Assembly: GCA_021186555.1 (NCBI GenBank)
Contig: JAJKFL010000011.1
Location: 31,669,611-31,733,610 of the forward strand
Direction: 5' to 3'
Length of the DNA stretch: 64,000 bases
Source of the DNA: Reticulitermes speratus
Taxonomy: Eukaryota; Arthropoda; Insecta; Blattodea; Rhinotermitidae
The position numbers and the translations under genes are program-made. Below the pieces are notes generated by a model that worked only from the letters and a program-made list of their open reading frames with translations, had not been told where the DNA came from and made no database searches. Shown here piece by piece: positions 36,326-47,735 of this stretch (its first letter is position 1; every line of letters starts with the position of its first letter).

Positions 36326-36619
36326 TAAATTTGTGTTTAAACGGAACATATTACATTATTCGTTTGATATTTTAAACAAAAGGGGTGAATCACCTTAAGA
36401 TTAACAACTAATTTGTTGCTGTTGTTAATAAACACATCATAAAGACGCATGACAAGAAATGCGTAAAGTTAACACATCACGTGTGTACTCACGCACCCAA
36501 TCTCCTACCATCACTTCCAAATACAGTAGCCTACATGCATGAGATCAGCCAGCTGCAGCTATGCTGAGGCTACGGAAGAAAGTCTCTTGCTTTGTCCGAT
36601 TAACGGTCCTCGAAGTGTA

Positions 36620-36908
36620 CAGTCGAACCCGGTTATAACGACATCGGTTTATACGACACCTCGTCTATAACGTCAGACATTCTGTGGTACCAATTAATTC
36701 CCCACTGTTAACCATAACATTATACTCCTCGAATCACAAATTAGAAAGCAACAAATGCACTGTGCGTTTGTTGCTTTTAATTTGTGATTTGATATCAGAA
36801 TTCACGGAGAATATAATGTGAAAATTATACTCCTCGGTTATAAAAACACTCGTTTATAAAGACAAAAAATATTCAGTCCTTTTATGACATTATAACAGAG
36901 TTCGACTG
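36620..36908. mobile_element. Tigger/pogo-type MITE, 289 bp
   Basis: Terminal repeats CAGTCGAACCCGGTTATAAC and, inverted, CAGTCGAACTCTGTTATAAT, flanked by TA on both sides. The centre holds an inverted pair (CAACAAATGCACTGTGC region). No coding capacity. Copy 2 counterpart at about 51,532-51,821. Confidence 0.85.
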
Positions 36909-37547
36909 TATTCCTCTCTGCCTATTGTTGTACTCCCCTCCATTTCCCTTTGACGAGAGTCATTCGGTCCAAAGCGCAATATTATCAAATAATGGACCCA
37001 AATGTGTAATTCTGATAGATAAATTAAATGAAAACTTTACGTTTGATTGCAGGGTCTGAATGCGTCTAGCTTCAGTAAACGCAATGTTTCGAGCGATGTG
37101 AAGGCACAACTTGAAAATGTGGCAAATGACATAACAACACAGAAACTAAACTTGCCAAATCTTTCGAGGATAAGGCAAAGGCTATAATTCAGGACGCCTT
37201 AGACAAACTTAAGGATGCTGTGGACAAAGCTATAGCTGCTGCAAAAGACGCTGTAGCTAAGATCAAGGACAAGGTACAGGAGATTGCTGACAAATCGAAG
37301 GAAGTCATTGCAAATGCGAAGCAAGAACTCTCTGATCTGAAGGATAAGGCTGAAGCTAAGGTAGCAGCCTATATAGAAGAGCTGAAGGAATTTGGTGAGG
37401 CCGCCTTAAGCTGTGCGACAACAACAGGGACAAGATCACATCGGTGATTGCATCATCCGGTAAGATTTAAGGACCACTGCCTTGTTCCCGATGTATTGGC
37501 AGGTAACAAAACAAGCTGCAGAAGCTTTGTCCATCCTACAGTTTCTT

Positions 37548-37770
37548 ACACGCAGTCGGTATAACGACTCGCTACGTACTGGACGGTCCGGGGATCGAAT
37601 CTCGGTGGGGGCGAGATTTTCCCCACCCGTCCAGACTGTCCCTGGGGCAAACCCAGCCTCCTCTACAGTGTCCGGGGGTAAAGCGGCAGGAGCACGGCGT
37701 TAAACACCTAACACAATCTAGAGGTTAAATAAAGAGTAGAGCCTCTGTGCTTTCACAGCAGGTTATAGGT
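37548..37770 (+). mobile_element. SINE family A, 5'-truncated
   Basis: Starts inside box A (GCAGTCGGTATAACGAC), keeps box B GGGGATCGAATCTCGG. In intron 2 of gene 2, about 90 bp after the donor. Counterpart at 52,848-53,070. Confidence 0.85.
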
Positions 37771-38099
37771 TTAAACTTTTCCTTCACTTTTACCTTTTAC
37801 CAATTTCTTATATAAAAAACAACCTTTCATAAATTGGTTATATTTTCGTATTGAGGGTCTATTAAAGATTTCTTACTCTATTTGGCTCCTTAGTACAAGT
37901 CATCTCATACCTTAGACTCGCTCTATCCACCGGTCCAAACGTAAGTCCCTTCGCACCTGAAAGAGAAGCAGAACATAACATACAAACCAAACCATTTCGA
38001 GTATAAGAACTGAGGTATGGAAAAATATTAATAATTCAATTTAAAGTATATATTTCAGTAACTTTACATCGTTGTGCATCAATACATGCAACCATAACG

Positions 38100-38145
38100 C
38101 TACGTGTTTCGGCAGGTCGTACCATCACCAGGTGTGCGAGCAGGG
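38100..38145 (-). ncRNA. Degenerate hammerhead-like motif
   Basis: On the minus strand CTGGTGA (A6 to G) is followed by TGG...CTGCC, GAAAC, AC and GTA. The core change suggests loss of function. Counterpart at about 53,393-53,440. Confidence 0.35.
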
Positions 38146-38879
38146 CTACTAGTTGCGTGCAATTATGATGTTAGATTATGTTTATATTAAAATTATATCT
38201 GCCCTTAAACACAAATTTAGCGAAGCCCCCCCGAGAGTGAAAACGAATTAAGAATTTAAAACATAATTTCCAAAGTTTTTAAGAACAGTGTTTTACGTTT
38301 GGGACTATCAAGAACAATTAATTAGTTTCAAGCAGAAATTCTATCATACGGACTAAAATATGACGAACAAATTTTTGGTTCTTACAGTTTAAAGAAAATG
38401 CCCTTAAAATTTGCAGAATATCATAGCCAAATAATTTTATTTTATGTAAGGCCTAAAAATTTGTTCTCTATGATTAGACATTCTCCAAATATACTGTTCG
38501 TTATTTTGCTTAATATAAAGACCGTGATATTATTTTATTTAAAATAGAAAATAACTCTAATTATTTTTATTTACTTTAACTTTTAGGACCCTCCAAGTCA
38601 TTTTAGGTTGAACGTGAAGGGCAGAATGACAGGCACTGAAAACTGAAAGAAATCTCTACAGATTATGCCTTGTATTTCATTGGTACTGGAAGTTAATTTA
38701 AGTGCAGAGTGACATTTTGACCGGAAGGCCTTCACGTATCACGACAAAGCTGATATTAAGTGTCTCTCCGTACTTCTCTCTTTAATTTTCATATGTCAGA
38801 TATAAATAGTTTGGTTTTTATATACAATAATAATACCAACAAAATGCACACAAGTATAAAAATAGTTATATACACAATG

Positions 38880-38925
38880 ACCTCCTACATGTTTCGGCCA
38901 ATTATGTGGCCATCCTCAGGGAGGC
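38880..38925 (-). ncRNA. Type I hammerhead-ribozyme-like motif, well preserved
   Basis: On the minus strand: stem I GCCTCC/GGAGGT (five Watson-Crick pairs plus G-U), core CTGAGGA (38,913-38,919), stem II GGCC/GGCC with an ACATAATT loop, GAAAC (38,891-38,895), AT, and triplet GTA (38,886-38,888). Copy 2 (54,175-54,218) lost one base in the core (CTGAGA). A 'T' again separates core and stem II. Confidence 0.65.
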
Positions 38926-39410
38926 AAAATACAAAGGATGAGCAATATACAAAAGATTAAATTATTGAATTATCAGAACCAATACACACACTTATAAAGA
39001 CAATCATAAGAAACGTATTTTAAATTACATGAATACAAGTTGTTAACAAGAAATGTAGTAGTTTTGGAGTGGGCGGTGTACACGGACGTTACACGTAGTT
39101 GGGTGTAGCTAATAAGTTAAAGTACACTGCAGCGCAGCTCAGCGGTCATTAGGGGTGGGTCGTGATGTAAATTTTGTCTTTCAATCCACAACTTGCACTC
39201 AGTACACGGAAGCTAAAAGAATCGAGGCTTTGTAAACACGAAGAGCACATTGTACCACTCACAAGGGGCGCTTTGCGTCGTCGAATAACTTCTCCAGAAA
39301 CACGTCTTCCGAATATAACTGCAATATTTTTCATACTCTCTTCCAGAATTTCTCAACTCGCGTTCTCCCTATCCTGCAGCCTTCTGCTTCATTTCCTACG
39401 CCTAAGAATT

Positions 39411-42015
39411 AAGGGGTTAGGGGAACTAGTTGGCTACAGGGGTAAGTTGGCAAAAGGGCCATAACTCCCAAAAATGACGCAGGATAGCAGCACCTGTCAA
39501 TATGTACTGTTCAATGACATTTCCTGAGAGCGGTCAGCAAGCGTCAGCGCTTTGTGGTCTATGAGTGAAGTGTGGTGTAGTGTTTTATTTTGTACACCGC
39601 AGGAAGTAATTTTTTATCGCTTTAAAAAATGTTTTGTGTTTGAAGTTTCGTTACAGCTACATGTGACATTGTGCCACCTATGAATGGTACCTCCTTTTGG
39701 CTAACATTGGAGTTAGAGAGAATTGTAGACTTACATTTTGTTTGAGGATGATACACTCTAAAACATAAGAAGGTGGCGACGGGGCAGGTCGGCACACTCA
39801 ACGTGGGGCATGTTGGCTCACTGTGTCAACTTGCCCCGCTGTCGATCAGAATATCATTGGTTAATTGTTTAGCAGTGTGATTTTTTCTGTCCGGTTTAAG
39901 AAGCTAAATAATGCGTACTTGCAAGAAGAGGTCATATAGGGCAACACACGTCTGGATTATTGCTACAAGCTGTGAGTGCTCTGCGAAAACGTGGAGGTCA
40001 ACAAGGAGAGCGGCGAAGGAATTCCGATTTCTTTTCGTATTTGGGCAAGATACTGCAAAAGGGTAAGGCAGGGTGAGGTGAAACCACCTCACCAACACTG
40101 TCATTGAACATACCGTCCATCGCTCTGGGTAGATGACGGAGGGCATTTTGTGAGATATGTAAAACGTTTCGTGGCACATGCTAAGCCTTCTAAAGAGAGA
40201 TCAGTAGTTCTGTTGCTAGACAACCATGATTCGCATTTGGCCATACGGGCAATAGACTACTGCAAGCAGAATGGCGTGACTGTTCTCAACTTCCCTCCAC
40301 ACTGCAGCCGTAAATCCAGCCTCTTGACACGTCTGTCAACGGATCGCTTACGACGTACACGTGTATGTGAACCGAGCTTATGATGCCTGCATAACTAACC
40401 ATACAGGCACAACAGTGACAGTATATGACAATCCTTGTGTCGTCAACACATCTTCGCACCTGACTTCTTTTTACTGTAAATATCAAAGCAGGTTTCCAGT
40501 TTTCTGTAATTTACCTGTTCAGCGGCGATATCTTTCAAAATGAGGAATTTATGGAAGATTACGTTGCAGACATGCTGCCCCTTCTATGGAGGCAGCAGCT
40601 TCCAATAGCAACAGTGAACTTCCTGCGATTTTGATGATTCTCCCAAATTATTATCATCTGCTTCAAAAGTTGCAACACATCCTGCTACTCCAGAGGACAT
40701 TTGAAACCTTCCTAAATTGTACGCAAAAAGCGCAAGAATGTAAACAAGAACAAGAATATAACCGTCATTTTGGTGATACCTGTGTCAAAAATGATTTGAC
40801 ACCAGTATAACAGAAGGCTCGGAGCAAATGATAGAAGAAGTGGGCATAAAATATAAGAAAGAGGAGTGTGCCACGTATCTAAAGAGAGATTTACAAGAGC
40901 AGAACGCAAAAATACCAAGAAATCCAAAATTGTTGGAGACACAGACGAAGAAGACTCCGAGATACTTCCTACCTCTACTGTCTTGGCGCATCCACAGAAA
41001 TGTGGATTCAGTGCACATAATGCAAGTTGCGGTCACTTGAATAATGGACTGATGGCTCTCCCAACTGTGTTTACCTAAACTGCCAGTCTTATAGGATTGG
41101 GATACTTTATTTAGAATGAAAACGTGTGTTGCTGGTGGTAGGCTAGTGTCATACTGAGTTACCTTTCCTTTTGATTTTCTTTTTCAATTTAAGTAAATAT
41201 ATTGAATTTTGGGCCGAAATTCTATTGCTTCTCAACTGTTTTATTACCATACTAACACCTCGTTGTTGCGCACAACCTGTATCTGACACCAGGTGCGCAA
41301 CCAGAATTTTTCATTGGGGGGGGGGGGGGGGGGGAGACTGACCCTGAGGCTGAATATAATTTGTGTTTGATTTTAAAAATTGTGTTATGAAAATCTTGCA
41401 ATAAGTACAACATAACACTGTCTGCAACTGCGTTTATATACATACAAACATAACTACATGTTCCATGACAAAATCACAGAGTCCTATTTTATTGTTTTTG
41501 AATTTTATTAATTTATTATTAAAAATTCTAATGTACTAGTCATCAGCTGATTTCAGTGCCTGAATTTGGCTGCAGGGTAAATCACGTAAAACCCTAGATA
41601 TCATCGTATTCACAAAATCCGTGTTTTTTAAATTTCAGTTTTCGTGTGTTTGGGGGGCTGCAGCCTGGTAGCCCCTCCCTTTGGTGCGCCCCTATCTGAC
41701 ACGTTTGTTCCATAAAACATTATATTAATCACTATCTCTTATGTTTTAGCCTTGAAAAGTTGACATCTTGATTTTCCACGTATTTTACCATATACCAACG
41801 TACCCCGTGCGTGGGGCAGGTTGGCACACGTGCAGAGGTTAGGGCAAAAGCCTCTCCCTCCTATTCCTTAGGAACAGCGTCAAAATTGTGTAGGTCAGAT
41901 TGTAGCCCAAGAGTGTTGCTAACCATACGTGCCGCTATATTCAACTTAACATGTGCAGGGAAAATGTGAAAAATTACAAAGTGAAAAGTGTGCCAACTAT
42001 CCCCTTTCTCCCCTT
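39411..42015 (+). mobile_element. Pogo/Tigger-like DNA transposon, 2.6 kb, internally deleted
   Basis: Copy 2 has no element here (CCTAAGAACGTACTGCTTAT). Ends are imperfect inverted repeats: AAGGGGTTAGGGGAACTAGT then TGGC, against AAGGGGAGAAAGGGGATAGT then TGGC. Decayed N-terminal helix-turn-helix (MRTCKKRSYRAT, RRAAKEF) near 39,910-40,025 is followed directly by the DDE-domain block VVLLLDNHDSHLAIRAIDYC and GVTVLNFPPHCSRK (40,205-40,315). The first part of the DDE domain is missing, and frameshifts follow. A poly-G tract lies at 41,317-41,334. Expected TA target duplication is not clean. Confidence 0.85.
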
Positions 42016-42123
42016 CTGCTTATATAAGTTTACACGATTTTGATTCCTCTATCTTTCCTGTACAATTAGGCTGTCCAAAGGTAGATACGAAATTGTTTGG
42101 AATGGCAGAGTAAGAATGAGGTT

Positions 42124-42352
42124 GAAATCTCGGCTCTTCTGAGATATTACGCAGCGTAGCTTGGTAATTATATACCGACGTTTCGGGGGCAATCTATCGG
42201 TCCCATCTTCAAGGGTAAAGAAGTCCAAGAAGAAAATATTCTTTTCGTATTTCTTGACCCTTGAAGATGGGACCGATACGTTGTACCGAAACGTCGGTAC
42301 ATAATTACCACTATACGCCGCGTAATATCCCAGAAGAGAGCAGATCTCATCT
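42124..42352. mobile_element. Foldback element FB1, copy 3
   Basis: Arms CTTCTGAGATATTACGCAGC and CGCGTAATATCCCAGAAG. Both arms retain stem II GGGAC/GT(C/A)CC-like pairing, GAAACGTCGGTA and TTGAAGA cores (C3 to T). In intron 2 of gene 2. Confidence 0.85.
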
Positions 42353-43053
42353 ACATCGCGGCGGAAATCTCTTCCAGAATTTCTAACGTTGCATTCCCCC
42401 TTTCTTGCAGCTGTCTGCTTCGCTTTCGTGAAGTAAGGATTTATTGTTTATGTAACTTTTCCACAATTTTGATTCCCCTTTCTTTAGTGTGCACTTAAGC
42501 GTGTCAAAAGAAGGTAAGAAACTGTTTAGATTAGCAGAATAACAAGACAGTGAGATTGCTGAGTTATGTTATGTTAAGGTAGCGTTATGTGTCTGTACAG
42601 AAAGCAAGGTGATTTCCTGCACCATCGCTGTTGAACAAAAGGCCGAACCCATCGTTAAAGACGCTGTCGAGACTGTGAAAAGGGTGGCGGACCTGGGCAC
42701 TAAGGGCTCAAGTATTGTTGCTACTTGCCTACCGGCTGGAGCGACCGTTATTTTGGCGGTCCCATGTGTCCTATTGGAGACAGGACGTGTTCTGAAGGAC
42801 GTTGTAAGCGACATCTCCGTCATTACCCAAGATGTTAGCGACATCGTACAAAAGGCTCCTGGACTCATACAGGAAATCCAGTCGTGCTCAGCCGAGGTAC
42901 AAACAGCGACATCAGATGTGAATAAGCTTCTTGGCGAAATTAAAAAGTGCGTTGATGATTATACATCTTCAGCTGCTTAAAGCTGGATAACTGAAGATGC
43001 TGCTACGTAGCAACATGAAGAACCTTGAATGTAAAGTCTTTACTGTAGAGGAA

Positions 43054-43059
43054 AATAAA
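43054..43059 (+). terminator. Polyadenylation signal of gene 2
   Basis: AATAAA 74 bp after the stop codon. Conserved in copy 2 at 55,740-55,745. Confidence 0.7.
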
Positions 43060-43146
43060 CATGTTACTGATACAAATGCATTGCACAGTATAATACGTTC
43101 ACTTGTTCGTATACTGACAACTAACAGCAATCAATTTTCCTTCCTA

Positions 43147-43290
43147 ACTAACTAACTAACTCCATAGAGCAGACTCCTTCTTGAGAAGCTAACAGGTCGT
43201 CAGCTAGTCAAGAAATTCCCCGCGATTTATGGAACCCGAAGGTTCATTACCGCACTCACAAGAGCCCGCCACCTGTCCCTAACTCCATTT
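43147..43290 (+). repeat. Dispersed repeat family A
   Basis: AACTAACTAACTAACTCC, GTCAGCTAGTCAAGAAATTC, GAACCCGAAGGTTCATTACC. Confidence 0.85.
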
Positions 43291-43344
43291 TCCTTCCGCA
43301 ACACAGTAACTATTACATCATCATCATCACCACGTAATCTGTCT

Positions 43345-43690
43345 TAAGACAAGTTCATAGTCTGTTCCACACACTGCGACCTAGTGCTTCCTCTTTCAAA
43401 TTCCTGTACCTCATATTTTCCTGAAGGTCTTCCAGTTTATGCTTATGTCTTCTTCCTCCTCTTCTCAGTCCTTCTATCTTCCGTTTTAACTTTCCTTCAA
43501 TAACGTGTTTAAAAAGCCAGTTCGTACACAAGACGTGACCAATACAGTTAACCTCACTTCGTTGTACTCTATGTACGATGTTCCTTTCTTCCTTGACTCT
43601 ACGTAACACTTCTTCATTTCTCACACACGATATGTCCAACTGATCTTGTCCATCGTTCTCCAATAACACAATGACTATTACTACAGCTAC
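43345..43690 (-). pseudogene. LINE ORF2 3' fragment
   Basis: The minus strand encodes ISCVRNEEVLRRVKEERN, VNCIGHVLCTNWLFKHVIEG, RRGGRRHKHKLEDLQ and YRNLKEEALGRSVWN, typical of the last ~100 residues of insect LINE polymerases. It then runs into the sequence from which the 39-bp minisatellite unit derives (GTCTTAAGACAGATTACG). 5'-truncated and non-functional. Counterpart at 56,240-56,595. Confidence 0.8.
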
Positions 43691-43699
43691 TAAACACTC

Positions 43700-43850
43700 C
43701 AAAATATCCAGACCAGCTCTGGGGCCCACCCAGCCTCCTACTCTATGGGTACCGGGGCCTCATTCCCCGGGAGTAAAGCGGATGGCACCTGAAGACCATT
43801 CACCTTCGACTAGTACCGAGGTCAATAATGAGTGCAGCTGTAAGTCTACT
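43700..43850 (+). mobile_element. SINE family A, 3' part
   Basis: Begins CCAGACCAGCTCTGGGGCCC and keeps GGGTACCGGGGCCTC and AGTAAAGCGGATGG. No head. Confidence 0.75.
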
Positions 43851-43892
43851 CACCTTATATGCCTTCATGGCGTGGACAGGTTCAACTTACAT

Positions 43893-43950
43893 TTACTACT
43901 ACTACTACTACTACTACTACACTACTACTACTACTACTACTACCACCATC
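43893..43950. repeat. (ACT)n microsatellite
   Basis: About 17 ACT units with one break. Counterpart at 56,798-56,853. Confidence 0.95.
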
Positions 43951-44329
43951 ACCAACATCGTTACTGCATTCATAATAATGAATTCACAGTTTTGTTGGAA
44001 CATCTGTATTGAGACTACAGTATCTGGTGTTAACCTGTGACGTAGTTGTAGCTTCTGTATCAGAATAAATATTAGCTAGAACATAAAACAAACAGTAAAG
44101 CTCAAATTGTGACAGTACAGTCAACTCCCTTAATTAAACCCAAGTTTGAGACTGAACATTCCATCTAAGCCAAAAACCTCTACTGCAATATTTGCATGTC
44201 GCCATAACAGCCTTGGCTACTGTTCTCCGTTAGATCTCTCAATTTTACAAGTGTCCAACTCTTCTTTTCCGTAGGACCCGTAATGATTTTGAAAACAGGA
44301 TACTGAACAAAACACCTGCACTTACACGT

Positions 44330-44560
44330 AGTCTGGAATACGTCAGTAGTATAGTAGAAATTTATTGACGTTTCAGAGGAATGTGCTGCCTACAACTTCA
44401 GATACCTTTCGCCCCGCTCAAAATTTTTCCTTGTATTGTCGCTCTTTCCAAGCGTAACTGATTCTTTGCCCCTGAAGGTAGAGGCACTAGAATCCACCGA
44501 CACTTTAGGCAACGTATACCAGACTACACGGCGTTACGTCCCATAATGCAGTATTTTCCA
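44330..44560. mobile_element. Decayed foldback element related to 5,789
   Basis: Ends ACACGTAGTCTGGAATACG and CGTATACCAGACTACACGG are inverted. The left arm still shows GACGTTTCAGAGGAA and CTTCAGATACC in hammerhead-like order on the minus strand, with CTGAAGT and TGAAACG. Counterpart at 57,235-57,470. Confidence 0.55.
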
Positions 44561-44921
44561 TAATCACAGCTGTGAGTGCCTTAAACCTCTTCTACTTCCT
44601 CCGCACAAACGCCTGACTCTCCTCGTTTAGCCTTCCTCCCGAACGGAAATGGCGGATAAGTTGCCGATACGACAAGGGGTTCTAATTCTGTTACTCAGTT
44701 TTTGCTATCCGGCAACGTGCAGTCTTGGAGAGTGTCGTTTCGGAAGAGTATTCTATTTCTTTCTTCAGGGTGGAAGTGAATGTATAAGGCATGGTGACGA
44801 GGAATTTGGTTACTCAGAAGCGCTGCAATGGGGGGGGGCGTTTAGCACGATCCAATATGACAGACGAAAATGTCTGAGGCATTCCACAACAGAAAAGAAC
44901 CAAATTATGCAGTCTGGTAGG

Positions 44922-45504
44922 TCCATGTGGGATTTGTGGTGGACGAAGTGGCACTGGAACAGTTTTTCCCCGAGTACTTCGGCTTTCCCCTGTCAATTTC
45001 ATTCAACCGGTACTCCGTTACTTGGAAAAATAAAAAAAACCTGATCCCATTTGTCTCCATCTTCTTCACAAAGGGTTGCACAGTAAGCCTTAAGGCTGCG
45101 GTGCGTTCGTAGCTTCTGCTGCGGGGCCTTAAAAACAATATACAGAGATGGAAATTTTGACATATGGCAAGGCACACTCTTCTGTGTCACAACAAGTCCT
45201 ACGGTTTATTCATTCTGTATTCTGTCTTAAGAGAAGGTCCTTAGCCTCTTCATTCTGTAGTCTGTCTTAAGAGAGGTCCATAGCCTCTTCATTCTGTAGT
45301 CTGTCTTAAGAGAGGTCCATAGCCTCTTCATTCTGTAGTCTGTCTTAAGAGAGGTCCATAGCCTCTTCATTCTGTAGTCTGTCTTAAGAGAGGTCCATAG
45401 CCTCTTCATTCTGTAGTCTGTCTTAAGAGAGGTCCTTAGCCTCTTCATTCTGTAGTCTGTCTTAAGAGAGGTCCATAGCCTCTTCATACTGTAGTCTGTC
45501 TTAA
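44922..45504. repeat. Junction of the tandem duplication
   Basis: After GCAGTCTGGTAG at 44,921 the sequence turns into the 3' part of SINE family C (44,922-45,140) and about seven 39-bp minisatellite units (45,205-45,500). At about 45,503 it jumps to the mariner-like transposase sequence equal to 30,975 (TCTTAAAGACAGCG). The two breakpoints share TTAAAGACAG versus TTAAGAGAG-like bases. Confidence 0.8.
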
Positions 45505-46030
45505 AGACAGCGTTTATGTACCACCATTGCCCACGTCCATCCATGAAATTCGTGATCGGATAACGCATGCACTGCAGGCCATTACAGCGGACATGCTACA
45601 CCGGGTCTGGGATGAGTTTGATTACCGTGTGGATGTGTGGCGTGTGACCCAGGGTGCACACATTGAAGGATTGTAATTACCAAATGAGAAACTTGGACAT
45701 GTGCCGCCGCTGACGGTGTATGTTGTGCCCGTGTAAGTTGTGAAATACATTTTTTATTCACTTTTGAAACCGCACCATTCTTCTGTGTATGCCCTGTATA
45801 TATATATATATATATTCTGGGCGACTGAAACACGAGGACATTAAAATATTTGGGATATAATATTTACTACCAAAGGGAAGGTATACGTTATGAAGTTAGA
45901 AGAGTTTAGCAACTACTGATCATTCAAAAATACATTGAAAATTAATGTAACTCATAGCAACACGCAGCATTAGCTGCATGATTTCCTTTTAAGGTAGTGT
46001 AGTTTGCACACTGATACAAAGTAATAAAAA

Positions 46031-46325
46031 AAGCATGCCATGGCTCAGGCGGTTAGCCTCCGGCCTCCCACCGCGGAGGCCCAGGTTCGATCCCCGGGTC
46101 AGTCCATGTGGGATTTGTGGTGGACAAAGTGGCACTGGGACAGGTTTTTCTCTCGAGTACTTCGGGTTTTCCCTGTCAATTTCATTCCACCGATGCTCCG
46201 TTACTTGGAAAAATGAAAAAACCTGATCACATTTGTCTCCATCTTCTTCACAAGGGTTGCACAGTAAGCCTTAAGGCTGCGGTGCGTTCGTAGCTTCTGC
46301 TGCGGGGCCTGAAAAAACAATCCAC
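46031..46325 (+). mobile_element. tRNA-derived SINE, family C (copy 2)
   Basis: Near-identical to 31,500-31,795, with box A TGGCTCAGGCGGTTAG and box B CAGGTTCGATCCC. Confidence 0.9.
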
Positions 46326-46392
46326 AGAGATGGAAATTTTGACATATGGCAAGGCACACTCTTCTGTGCCACAACAAGTCCTACGGTTTATT

Positions 46393-46540
46393 CATTCTGT
46401 ATTCTGTCTTAAGAGAGGTCCTTAGCCTCTTCATTCTGTAGTCTGTCTTAAGAGAGGTCCTTAGCCTCTTCATTCTGTAGTCTGTCTTAAGAGAGGTCCT
46501 TAGCCTCTTCATTCTGTAGTCTGTCTTGCGACAGGTCCGT
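46393..46540 (-). repeat. 39-bp minisatellite, short allele in copy 2
   Basis: Only about 3.5 units compared with about 30 in copy 1, followed by the same LINE stub (46,545-46,625). Confidence 0.9.
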
Positions 46541-47054
46541 AGTCTCTTCCAAAGCGAGTTCTCCACAAAGTGCGATCTAGTGCTTCCTCTTTTAATTTCC
46601 AGTATCCTATCGTTTCCTAAAGTTCATACAACCTCAATTTTTACAAACAAATAATTATTCCAAGCAATTCTATCTAAAAGGAAATCGTAAAATACCAACC
46701 AAAAGCAAAAGCACGATTTTGACGCAACGCTGAAAGCTGAAAGCTGAGAACGAGATAGTCAGCCTGTAAATGTGCAAACGTGGAGTTAACGTTTATAAGA
46801 AAGAGCTTCATTACTGTCATTCACTCGATCACGAAATGATTGATAATAATTTCTCACACATTTTGAGTCATTCTTCATAAGAACCACAATAACTTCTGTC
46901 AAACCCGCCAGACGTTTCATGTCTTAAATGACGTGTCTTAACGTCTGTAAATAACTTTCACATCTTTCATACACACAATAAACCAGACAATGACGTTCAT
47001 ATATTTGAACAGGTGATTATAATGACATAAATTTACCTATTGTCTAGGGCGCAA

Positions 47055-47087
47055 TATAAGCCCCATCACAGCCAGGTTGGTCACCAG
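47055..47087 (+). promoter_or_regulatory. Core promoter of gene 3
   Basis: TATAA at 47,055-47,059 and TCACC at 47,081-47,085, spacing 28 bp to the A. Confidence 0.65.
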
Positions 47088-47394
47088 AAGTTCACCCTCA
47101 GCAACAGAGTATACTTCGCATCATGGCTTCCAGAATCTTCTTTCTCGTGTTTGTGGCTCTTCTAACAACACAGGTTGGTATTAATGTCTATTACTTAAAA
47201 TTACTGCTGTAAGCCTGTCGAATAAACGGACCCAGGTTCGTAACAGAAGGCTTTTCGTACCACGACAACCTAAACTCGCTACGAATTGTTCGTAGGTACA
47301 TGCACACTGTTTTAACGAGTCTTCATATACAGCTCCGTAATTGATGACATAACTAATTTTATTACACAGTGTATTATTTATTTATTTATATACC

Positions 47395-47554
47395 TATCAT
47401 CTATCTATCTATCTATCTATCTATTATTATCTATCTATCTATCTATCTATCTACCTACCTATCTATCTATCTATCTACCTATCTATCTATCTATCTATCT
47501 ATATACCTATCTATCTATCTATCTATCTATCTACCTATCTATCTATCTATATAC

Positions 47555-47585
<31 letters not shown>

Positions 47586-47735
47586 CCTATCTATCTACCT
47601 TTCTAACTATCTATCTATCTATCTACCTATCTATCTATCTATCTATCTACCTATCTATCTATCTATCTACCTATCTACCTATATATCTATCTATCTATCT
47701 AATCTATCTATCTATCTAATCTATCTATCTATGTA
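47395..47735. repeat. (TCTA)n microsatellite, copy 2
   Basis: Counterpart of 33,896-34,225 with different interruption pattern. Confidence 0.97.

Larger units (their letters stand above)
33620..42980 (+). pseudogene. Small secreted cysteine-patterned protein, gene 2 (frameshifted exon 2)
   Basis: Exons 33,620-33,670 (signal peptide MASRIFFLVFVALLTTQ), 37,054-37,459 and 42,601-42,980. All splice sites are canonical (CAG|GTTGGT, TTGCAG|GG, CCG|GTAAGA, TGTACAG|AA). Exon 2 encodes a lysine/alanine-rich amphipathic helix with heptad-like spacing. Three one-base deletions against copy 2 (near 37,080, 37,137 and 37,417) break the frame and give an early stop. Their sum is three, so exon length stays compatible. 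Exon 3 is open: VISCTIAVEQKAEPIV to KKCVDDYTSSAA, with C-x35-C-x12-C-x39-C-x20-C. About 279 aa would result without the deletions. Whether these are real mutations or assembly errors cannot be told from sequence. Confidence 0.75.
30975..44921. repeat. Tandem segmental duplication, copy 1
   Basis: About 13.9 kb that matches 45,505-57,823 in the same orientation through genes, SINEs, microsatellites and foldbacks. Differences: a 39-bp array of ~1.15 kb here versus 0.14 kb; a pogo-like insertion at 39,411-42,015 present only here; one 273-bp unit here versus four; and no counterpart of copy 2's 48,477-48,983, 51,891-52,282 and 55,813-56,038 segments. Elsewhere identity is high but broken by many one-base indels. 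Confidence 0.93.
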
